Source: Parabacteroides goldsteinii (lineage in GTDB: Bacteria > Bacteroidota > Bacteroidia > Bacteroidales > Tannerellaceae). From it: DNA of 64,000 bases. Positions 16,977 through 23,734 of this stretch are shown here, piece by piece. Below the pieces are notes generated by a model, which did not search any database, had not been told where the DNA came from, and was given only the letters and a program-made list of their open reading frames with translations. Numbering within the stretch: the first letter of the stretch is position 1; the number at the start of each line of letters is the position of its first letter. Position numbers and translations under genes: made by a program. The stretch is taken from contig NZ_JADNBB010000001.1 in assembly GCF_015550595.1 (NCBI RefSeq), forward strand, positions 243,741 to 307,740, given 5' to 3'.

Positions 16977-18050
16977 TTAAGGAGTCTGCAAAACCAAATC
17001 GTGAATAGCAATCCAGTTAGGAGAAATAGTGATCGTGATTGTTTGATCTGTCAGCAAATCGATCGGGTTATCGTCATCATTCGGATCATCCGGATCCCCA
17101 ACAGTACTGCCCGAAGTCACTTTCCTACCTAATGTATAGAAATGATTGGCCAAAATATCGAAGCTCGTTCCCGTTCCGGGAGAAGAAACCGCCCATGTCC
17201 TAAGAGCTGTTCCGCTCGCATCATACAAGCCCAAAGTCATTGTAATAGCATTAACAGGAACCAGATATTTACCACTAAGTTGTGAATTCGCCACTTTGAC
17301 AACACCAGCACCAGCCGTATTTCCGGTATAAACATCATTTGCCGTTCCTTGTGTAGAAAGGTCGATATCAATGATATTGTACGGAGTGGTTCCTGCTGTC
17401 GATCCGGCACCTGTAGAAAGGTTCGTCACTTTGTTGCTGGTCGAAACCGAAAGCCGAAGGTACTTAACTGTAGTTCCGTCTACTGTTGTCGGTACATTCT
17501 TGAAATACCCCAGAACACCGGCTATTTTACGGGTCATCTGGATACTGACACGACTACCCTGAGCAATGATCGTGTAAGGGGTAGAACCAGCGAAGATCTC
17601 AGTTTCATCACCTGTCGCGGCAATAGTAGCCACCATGTCTTCAAACTTAGTGCTGGAAACAGTAGGCGATGTTATCGTAAACTGATTATCTGCTCCGACC
17701 CCTACTGCCAGAAATTTATAATCACCCATAGTCAGCTTGTTCTCTTCCGGAACGGAAAAACGTTTAAAAGTCGTTCCATCCGTCCAGCCTGCGATATTGT
17801 ATGATTTCTCAAACAAATAATCAGCACCACTGCTCTTAAATGCATACACATTCACCTCCGTAACATGCTGCGTAGCCTCCTGGCTATAAACCGGAGCACG
17901 TGTCACCGAGCCACTCTCTATCTCATTCACTGCTGACAGTTCAAAAGTCACTGAACCATTTTCACTCTCTACTGGATCTGCATTGTCTTCATTTGAACAT
18001 GAGGCAAGCATTAGTAAAGAAATTACTGATAAAAAAACAACACTTTTCAT
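16977..18050 (-). CDS. Major fimbrillin, FimA/Mfa1 type
   Basis: 357 residues with lipobox MLASC (Cys18) followed by SNED, then the fimbrillin pattern. VTRAPVYS (Arg51) is the probable protease cleavage site that releases the donor strand, then VTEVNVYAFKSSG, a hallmark of the FimA/Mfa family. The product would be exported as a lipoprotein, cleaved at the surface and polymerised. It is second in the operon, directly after the FimB/Mfa2-like anchor gene, the usual position of the shaft subunit. Composition is Thr/Ser/Gly rich. Confidence 0.8.
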   Translation of the reverse strand: MKSVVFLSVISLLMLASCSNEDNADPVESENGSVTFELSAVNEIESGSVTRAPVYSQEATQHVTEVNVYAFKSSGADYLFEKSYNIAGWTDGTTFKRFSVPEENKLTMGDYKFLAVGVGADNQFTITSPTVSSTKFEDMVATIAATGDETEIFAGSTPYTIIAQGSRVSIQMTRKIAGVLGYFKNVPTTVDGTTVKYLRLSVSTSNKVTNLSTGAGSTAGTTPYNIIDIDLSTQGTANDVYTGNTAGAGVVKVANSQLSGKYLVPVNAITMTLGLYDASGTALRTWAVSSPGTGTSFDILANHFYTLGRKVTSGSTVGDPDDPNDDDNPIDLLTDQTITITISPNWIAIHDLVLQTP

Positions 18051-18092
18051 AAGCCGAAAATTATTAAGTAAATAACTAGAAAAAAGAAAATA

Positions 18093-18971
18093 TTATTTGG
18101 TGTTTAAGATATCCAACTGATGAACCATAGTCCATTCTTCATTAATATACGTCCATATCTCCAGAGCGCCGGTAATTTTATTATAGTTAGCCTCTATAGC
18201 TGTTATATAATTCCGTTTCATAACAAGAAGTATTTCAGGAACAACAAGTTCTTTAGATGCATCCGTAGCCGTGTTGGAAAAGAACCGAAGATGCAATTTC
18301 GAACTTCCTCCCGTTACAGAAGGCGCCAGCATAGTCTCAATCAATGGTTTAACAGGCCCTGTTTTGAGAACGGTCGTATTTCCCATATACTTCAGGTAAG
18401 GATCTACCGTATCATATAATGAGGTAACTTTTTGTTCTACCTGCGTTATCCCGGATGGAAAATTCGAGCATAACAAAAGTAAATCACCTTTAGCCCTCTC
18501 CAACATTAACAAATCAGAAAAAGTTTCAGAAGTAAAAGAGATATTTTTATTGGCAACATACGTATCTGTCAACTCATTACCGTTATTATGCAACATTCCG
18601 GTTGTCATTGCCGTTTCCGATTGTATGTTACCCCATACAGTAAGATTATAATCACCCTGAGGTATATTATTGAACTTAATTGTATAAAACTGGTCACCAT
18701 CACTTAACGCATTATCTAATTTTTCTTCAACAATTTTCCCCGTTTTTATATCGCGTAACTGATAATATATCGTACCTATAAAAGCACGATAAGGTAAGTT
18801 TTCATCTTTTTTTACTAGCTGAAAAACACTTTCTATATTTGAATAATTCTTATCCTTTACATATACTTTTACAGTATGTGTTATCACACAATCATCCATA
18901 TCTTCTTTTATGCAAGACGAGAACAAAAAAAGCATACCAATGGCATGAAGAAAATACACAATTCTTCTCAT
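18093..18971 (-). CDS. FimB/Mfa2-family fimbrial anchor lipoprotein
   Basis: 292 residues with lipobox LFSSC (Cys20) and the characteristic start CIKEDMDDC seen in the FimB/Mfa2 family, then a beta-sandwich-like region (VKVYVKD, YNLTVWGN). Members cap the fimbria base, anchor it to the outer membrane and limit length. It is first in the operon, followed after 42 bases by the major fimbrillin. An acidic stretch directly after the lipid Cys suggests surface exposure. Confidence 0.85.
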   Translation of the reverse strand: MRRIVYFLHAIGMLFLFSSCIKEDMDDCVITHTVKVYVKDKNYSNIESVFQLVKKDENLPYRAFIGTIYYQLRDIKTGKIVEEKLDNALSDGDQFYTIKFNNIPQGDYNLTVWGNIQSETAMTTGMLHNNGNELTDTYVANKNISFTSETFSDLLMLERAKGDLLLLCSNFPSGITQVEQKVTSLYDTVDPYLKYMGNTTVLKTGPVKPLIETMLAPSVTGGSSKLHLRFFSNTATDASKELVVPEILLVMKRNYITAIEANYNKITGALEIWTYINEEWTMVHQLDILNTK

Positions 18972-19362
18972 AACAAAACAAATTTATCTTGTGATTAACT
19001 TAATACCTAAAATACCGACCAAAGTCATTTTAAACACCAATAAAGGACAGAGGAAGTATATTTTTTTCGATTTGTATATAGAACAGAAGATGTAAAAGAT
19101 TTGTTTAAAAACAGAATCTCCTTTTTGGTTAAAAATCAGCCCTTTAAAAGTTAAAGTAATATATATCCGATTTCACATATAATTATAGTGGAAAACCATT
19201 AAAAACACCTTGGAAGATAAAGGAAATCAGACAAAGAAATCGAAAGGTAACAAAAAAAGAATAGAGCTTATATAAAATATAAACTCTATTCATCCAATTT
19301 TACGACTAACTAAATCTGTTAGTTCCCCATACACTCAAAAAACTTTTCAAACATCTTATTGC
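18972..19362 (-). other. 391-base intergenic region upstream of the fimbrial operon
   Basis: AT-rich and without a credible gene on either strand. It contains a terminator for the DUF3244-like gene (19252-19290) and presumably the promoter of the fimbrial operon. A TAnnTTTG match sits at 18979-18986, but it is too close to the ATG (18971) to be a convincing promoter. Confidence 0.6.
19252..19290 (-). terminator. Rho-independent terminator of the DUF3244-like gene
   Basis: On the minus strand AATAGAG pairs with CTCTATT, with an inner TTATAT/ATATAA stem after one mismatch and a 3-base loop (19260-19290). A run of seven T residues follows (19258-19252). It lies 72 bases after the stop of the gene. 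Confidence 0.75.
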
Positions 19363-19770
19363 TTATAGACTATTACTTCCTTCTTTTTCAAATACTCCAT
19401 GCAGGTGGTCGCCCCATTGATTTGTCAGATCGAGAACATAAGTATCCGCATCAAAGCCACCTAAATCAATCATAGTATAATCTGTTTCTGAAGCCGAAAC
19501 TTTCGCTTCGTAAAGAATAATTCCATCTTTCGATATACGTACAACTATATCAGAACGTTGACTGGAACTTTGAATAGATAAGATATCTCCATTAACAAAA
19601 GCAGAAATGGGGACTTTTGCAGAAGCAGAACGATGCCCTTCTCCCCACCAACCGCCAAATGTAACTACGGACATTGTCTTGGCAGACAAATCCTGTACTA
19701 TTAATCCACTAAAAATAAGTACAAAAAATAAACATACAATCCATGTAAACATTTTTTTACCCTTTACCAT
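19363..19770 (-). CDS. Small secreted DUF3244-like protein
   Basis: 135 residues with a signal peptide (cleavage probably after LSAK), then an Ig-like beta-sandwich pattern: SVVTFGGWWGEG, ILSIQSSSQRSDIVVRISKDG, ILYEAKVSASETDYTMIDLGGF and TYVLDLTNQWGDHLHGVF. The last part resembles the DUF3244 family of small secreted Bacteroidetes proteins of unknown function. It lies downstream of the TPR regulator gene in the same orientation, with its own -7 box, and has a clear terminator. No enzyme motif is present. Confidence 0.65.
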   Translation of the reverse strand: MVKGKKMFTWIVCLFFVLIFSGLIVQDLSAKTMSVVTFGGWWGEGHRSASAKVPISAFVNGDILSIQSSSQRSDIVVRISKDGIILYEAKVSASETDYTMIDLGGFDADTYVLDLTNQWGDHLHGVFEKEGSNSL

Positions 19771-19802
19771 GATTTTAATTATTTAAAATGATTAATACAT
19801 AG

Positions 19803-19810
19803 CAAAGATA
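19803..19810 (-). promoter_or_regulatory. Putative -7 box for the DUF3244-like gene
   Basis: Minus-strand TATCTTTG, an exact TAnnTTTG, 32 bases before the ATG at 19770. A TTG is found upstream but at a spacing shorter than ideal. Confidence 0.5.
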
Positions 19811-19923
19811 TATGTTTTACAACAAACAAGGAAAGGATCGACGTGGACATCCACAAACCCCAAATGGCTATATATAAGACAATTACAAATTGCCATATTC
19901 GTAGAATACGGACAAATCATTTT

Positions 19924-21780
19924 TCAATATTCCCAAAGAAAAGCATCGACTGAAATTTCCCTATCCAAGGGAGTAATCAAATGCTGGCTGATTCGTTCTT
20001 TTAAACGTTGTTTCCGTTTAGTTACGGAAGAAGGGGAAATTCCCGTTAATGTAGCTATAACGGAGTTGCCCAAATGCAATTTTATCAGACAACAAATCCG
20101 GAGATCACTATCCGTTAATGTGGGGAAGTCTTTCTGCAGGCGATAAGTTAAATCCTCATAGACCATATTCACTAAATCGAAGATTTCATTCCACTTATCA
20201 TCTGTTATATAACGAGGAGATACTGCCAGGTTATTTAACGTTTCTATCCGTTTAACCAATTCATTACAAAGAAACTTTTCACGGTCATGTAAAACCGTAT
20301 TTTGAATTGCCAAACACTCATAAGTCTCTATCTCTATTCCTTTTTCCTGTAACTTATAAATGTAATTCTCTATATTCTCCTGTAAAAGCTTATTTTGACC
20401 AAGTAGTGATTCATTCTTTTGGCGAATACATTCAATTTCAAAAATCCTATCCTGCAAAGACTCCTGTAATTCCGTATTCTCTTCTATTTGCAGAGATAAC
20501 GATTTGATCAGATCTTCATTTCTCCTGATATCTACCTCATTCTCACGCAAATGAACCAAATGAGACTGTAACTGCTTTTTCGTTTCCTGAACATCACGTT
20601 CTTTACGCAATAATTTACGTTGGTAAACAAATATCAATGAGCCGATTAGTATAAGCAATAAGATCAGAATAGACAAAGCACTTTTTATAAAATGACTTTT
20701 CTGAATCAACAATTGATTATTTTCATTTAAAAGCTTTTGCCGGTCATACTTCACCTGTATTTCAGTCACCTTCATACTACGATTTATATTCTCTACCGAA
20801 TCCATATACATTCGATATAAATCATTATGTGCTATTGCTTCTTTATATTTTCCGAAATCCCGATACAAATAGTATAATTCCTGGCTTGCATTTCTTTTGA
20901 CATATACATTCGTGGTATTCAACGCACTTTCTAAATAATAATAAGCCGAATCAAACTGTCCCATTAACCGATATGTCTCTCCTATACCTAAACGTATCTG
21001 AGAAAAATCAAGAGAGCCAGACCTTTCATCTATACCTAACGATTTTACCTGATAATACAAGGATGAATCCAACGCCCCCATTCTGGTATATGCCATTGCA
21101 ACTTCTACACAGGCCAAAGTCAATGCCCTTAAATCTCCACATTGTTCGGCAATACCTATAGCTTCTTTATAATAACCCACAGCTTTTTCCATATCGCCAC
21201 AAATTATAGAAGCACGCCCCAAATAAGAAAAAGAATATGATATAGTACCACTGTCTCCTAATAACAGTGAATAATCATGGGCAAGCTTATAGGCCTCAGT
21301 TGTTTGAGTACATAAGTCTCTGTGAAGATATAATGTTCCCAGATGGGAGTTTATCAAACAGAGTAAATTATAATCCTTTGTATTCTTTGCCACATCCCGT
21401 GCACGCAAATAGAAAGTAGCGGCCTCCTCCGCCCTATTCATATCAAAGTTTACACGCCCTTCATAATATAATGTAGTAGCCTTCCTTACCGGGTCATCCT
21501 GTTTTTCGAAATATTCGAGTGCTATATTTATTAAAGAATCTGATGTATGCTTTATGTAGTTTTTATCACGAGCCTGTGTCGTAAGCAAACACCAGGTAGC
21601 ATACTGTAATTCATTTTCTGGAGCTGGTATCTCCATTGAATCAAGAATAGCCAGAGCACTGTCCGGATGGCTCTGCATTAATGAATCGGCATGCACCAAC
21701 TCAGACGGCAACACTTCAAAGCGTTTATTACACATCACAAAGGTTAACAGACAGAGTATAAGGTAAAAAGCGCTTTTCAT
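19924..21780 (-). CDS. TPR-transmembrane-coiled-coil-HTH regulator
   Basis: 618 residues. Lipoprotein-type signal with Cys17 (LLTFVMC), tetratricopeptide-like helical repeats over about 25-340, a transmembrane helix about 365-388 (ILILLLILIGSLIFVY), a long coiled coil about 390-510 and a C-terminal helix-turn-helix around 565-600 (LTDSDLRICCLIKLHLGNS, ITGISPSSVTKRKQRL). This one-chain layout puts sensing repeats outside the cytoplasm and a LuxR-like DNA-binding tail inside. It is upstream of the DUF3244-like gene and the fimbrial operon, possible targets by position. A paralogue is encoded at 33167-34879. An N-terminal lipid anchor plus an internal transmembrane segment would be unusual, so the signal may simply be cleaved. 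Confidence 0.75.
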   Translation of the reverse strand: MKSAFYLILCLLTFVMCNKRFEVLPSELVHADSLMQSHPDSALAILDSMEIPAPENELQYATWCLLTTQARDKNYIKHTSDSLINIALEYFEKQDDPVRKATTLYYEGRVNFDMNRAEEAATFYLRARDVAKNTKDYNLLCLINSHLGTLYLHRDLCTQTTEAYKLAHDYSLLLGDSGTISYSFSYLGRASIICGDMEKAVGYYKEAIGIAEQCGDLRALTLACVEVAMAYTRMGALDSSLYYQVKSLGIDERSGSLDFSQIRLGIGETYRLMGQFDSAYYYLESALNTTNVYVKRNASQELYYLYRDFGKYKEAIAHNDLYRMYMDSVENINRSMKVTEIQVKYDRQKLLNENNQLLIQKSHFIKSALSILILLLILIGSLIFVYQRKLLRKERDVQETKKQLQSHLVHLRENEVDIRRNEDLIKSLSLQIEENTELQESLQDRIFEIECIRQKNESLLGQNKLLQENIENYIYKLQEKGIEIETYECLAIQNTVLHDREKFLCNELVKRIETLNNLAVSPRYITDDKWNEIFDLVNMVYEDLTYRLQKDFPTLTDSDLRICCLIKLHLGNSVIATLTGISPSSVTKRKQRLKERISQHLITPLDREISVDAFLWEY

Positions 21781-21850
21781 TCGTTTGTTGTGTGTTATTC
21801 AAGGTGGAAAATTAGTAATTTTTCCATTAATTCAGGTACTATTATATAGA

Positions 21851-22135
21851 TTATATCATAGAAGTAGGCTTGATTTCTTGATTCCCAAACTCACGTTCCC
21901 GAGTTTTCTCATCCGGAATAAGGTAAGTAACCTGTATATACACTTTCTTTCCTTGCTTTAAAGCGACAAAACCAATCTCTTGGTTATCTTTCTGACCCAC
22001 ATAATAATTTTTACCCACTCGGCGTTGGCTGGTGAGCACTTTAATAATGCCTTTACCAATAGATTTTATCAACCATAACTCATAAACAATAGCAAATATT
22101 GTCACATATAAGTTATGTTTAAATGATCTCTTCAA
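21851..22135 (-). pseudogene. Fragment of a DUF4143-type ATPase gene
   Basis: A 94-codon open stretch with no ATG start. Its middle, NQEIGFVALKQGKKVYIQVTYLIPDEKTREREF, matches the nuclease-like C-terminus of AAA ATPases with a DUF4143 domain (pattern E-[IV]-D-F-V-A and IQV-Y-L). The whole ATPase part is missing, the usual Asp after EI is Gly here, and the end is scrambled. It abuts the short Crp-like gene. A decayed remnant is the best reading. Confidence 0.65.
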
Positions 22136-22524
22136 ATTTTTTTTCTTATCTGGCTCAATCTTTGTGGCGTTACACCAATGTAAGATGCTAAATATTTTAG
22201 TGGTATATTTTTAGGTTGTCCCTGCCTCAGGGAGAAATACGAGTTTGCGAATTCACCCGGGAAGGAAAACCAAAATGTTATTTCCTTATCAGGATCTCCT
22301 TCGGCTTCTTTTGTCCAATAGCGTAGAATACCACTTTCGATAAAATATAGATACTTTTCAAAATCACCTATCTGAATAGCAAATTCATTTTTTTTTATTT
22401 CCTGACGCTCAAAATGGTCACAAAAAAATTGTTGTTCCTCTGATGTTAATCGTACCCCTCTATTTATAGAGTCTATTACATTGATCGATTGTTCTATTAA
22501 TAATGCGATGTTCGATGTTTCCAT
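22132..22524 (-). CDS. Crp/Fnr-family regulator with a large internal deletion
   Basis: 130 residues, against 203 for the closely similar regulator at 31204-31815. Residues 1-103 match its cyclic-nucleotide-binding-type beta-barrel (for example DPDKEITFWFSFPGEFANSYFSL). The next residues jump straight to IPLKYLASYIGVTPQRLSQIRKK, the DNA-binding helix-turn-helix. About 73 residues are lost in frame: the end of the barrel, the long dimerisation helix and the hinge. An intact frame and a -7 box suggest it may still be expressed. It could be a dominant-negative or monomeric DNA-binding form, or simply a pseudogene in early decay. Confidence 0.6.
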   Translation of the reverse strand: METSNIALLIEQSINVIDSINRGVRLTSEEQQFFCDHFERQEIKKNEFAIQIGDFEKYLYFIESGILRYWTKEAEGDPDKEITFWFSFPGEFANSYFSLRQGQPKNIPLKYLASYIGVTPQRLSQIRKKI

Positions 22525-22583
22525 GATATTTTAGTTAAATATCCCAATTGGTCACTTACCAAAAGGAGATGGGTTAATTGTAA

Positions 22584-22591
22584 CAAAGGTA
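22584..22591 (-). promoter_or_regulatory. Putative -7 box of the shortened Crp-like gene
   Basis: Minus-strand TACCTTTG, 59 bases before the ATG at 22524. No TTTG is found at the -33 position. Confidence 0.4.
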
Positions 22592-22642
22592 TCGCATTAT
22601 CTTATACACTATTTGTATTCATTTCAACATAATAACAAATAG

Positions 22643-22795
22643 TATAGTACCGATACGTCTTTTGGAGAATTCGGAACTATCTGGCGAGAACATTACAAAT
22701 CGAACGATAATTGGAACTATTGCTTTGAAGAACGTGGTTCCGGGCTGGAAGACTGGAGTCTGATGAATCGGATCAATCAGATTATAAAACAGTAA
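22643..22795 (+). pseudogene. Possible 3' remnant of an unidentified gene
   Basis: A 50-codon stretch open from a TAG at 22640 to the TAA at 22793, with no start codon. Its composition looks protein-like (Trp, Tyr, Asp, Glu rich; WREHYKSNDNWNYCFEERG and LEDWSLMNRINQII). I do not recognise the family. It lies in a gene-poor 606-base interval (22525-23130) between the shortened Crp gene and the HU-like gene, next to other decayed sequence. Confidence 0.3.
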
Positions 22796-22977
22796 AACAA
22801 GGAACATATTGTCATTCGCTAAAGAGACAGCGGAAAGATGCATCGACTGGCAGAATATCTTCAATTCTATCGACAAACAAATAAAGTATTGTACAAATAT
22901 TCCATAATTATCCCTACGTGGGGAACAATTCCCTACATTGTGTTGTATATTTGTCTTTATCCTTTTTGGTTGCCGAT

Positions 22978-23064
22978 AATTATCGACAGGCCTGCTTACA
23001 ATTGTCGACAAGCTTGTTCATAATTATCGACAGGCTTGCCCACAATTATCGACAAGAAATTATG
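22978..23064 (+). repeat. Four 22-bp iterated repeats (iteron-like)
   Basis: Units start at 22978, 23000, 23022 and 23044, exactly 22 bases apart. Consensus AATTATCGACAGGCYTGCYYAY; unit 2 has GTCGAC instead of ATCGAC and unit 4 diverges after AATTATCGACAAG. The array ends about 65 bases before the ATG of the HU-related gene. The rest of the 22525-23130 interval shows no gene apart from the remnant at 22643-22795. Confidence 0.9.
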
Positions 23065-23130
23065 TCGGCAGGAAACCAGAGTGACATCACATTGTTTTTA
23101 CAGACACATTAGTATAAAACAAGAATAAGA

Positions 23131-23718
23131 ATGGGAATAAAATTCAAAGTGCATGAGACTCCGCAGCCGAAGAGCCGGCAAGGGAAGAAATTAAGTCATG
23201 CACGGGCAGTATCCGACGGTACAGCGAAAATGGACTATCTATGCAAAATGATCTGCTCCCGGTCTACAATCTCCTCGGCAGACGTAAAAGCAGTGCTCGA
23301 CTCTTTTGCATGGGCCATCACCCTATGCCTGGAAAGCGGTCAGCATGTGGAACTGGAGGAACTGGGATATTTCTCACCTTCACTCCGTACCCAGCCGTCT
23401 GCCGACGGAAAGAGAATGACGGTTATGGTGGACGGAGTAAATTTCCGTTGCTCGGAAAAGCTGAAAGAAGGATTAAAAAATGCAGAACTCGAACATGTTA
23501 AGACTCCGGCTAAACTGACACTCGACGAACGGGAAAAGAAGATGTTGGACTTCCTGCAACGAAACAAGCGGATTTCAACACTCGATTATGCTGAATTGAA
23601 TGGTTGTTCGCGTTATCGTGCCGTTGCCGACATAAAACGATTTGTCGAGAAAGGTGTTCTTTCCAAAATAGGAGGCGGAACGCATGTCATGTATGTATTA
23701 CCGATTAATAATGAATAA
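23131..23718 (+). CDS. HU-related DNA-binding protein with C-terminal winged helix
   Basis: 195 residues. The first about 125 residues match the Bacteroidetes HU-related family: a helical dimerisation part (SSADVKAVLDSFAWAITLCLESGQHVEL), then the beta arm region LGYFSPSLRT. A C-terminal extension (about 128-195) reads as a winged helix: KKMLDFLQRNKRISTLDYAELNGCSRYRAVADIKRFVEKGVL and a beta hairpin ending THVMYVLP. The second domain makes sequence-specific binding likely. The 22-bp repeats just upstream are natural candidates for autoregulation. A short gap separates its stop from the M16 protease start at 23735. Confidence 0.8.
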   Translation: MGIKFKVHETPQPKSRQGKKLSHARAVSDGTAKMDYLCKMICSRSTISSADVKAVLDSFAWAITLCLESGQHVELEELGYFSPSLRTQPSADGKRMTVMVDGVNFRCSEKLKEGLKNAELEHVKTPAKLTLDEREKKMLDFLQRNKRISTLDYAELNGCSRYRAVADIKRFVEKGVLSKIGGGTHVMYVLPINNE

Positions 23719-23734
23719 ACTAATTAATAACCGA

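Noticed and set aside
18979-18986. -7 box for the fimbrial operon
   Set aside because: It ends 7 bases before the ATG, leaving almost no room for a leader or ribosome site, and there is no -33 element.
22978-23064. CRISPR array or origin of replication
   Set aside because: The units are contiguous 22-mers without spacers, so not CRISPR. The core differs from the DnaA box at one key base, and no replication gene or GC-skew evidence is available.
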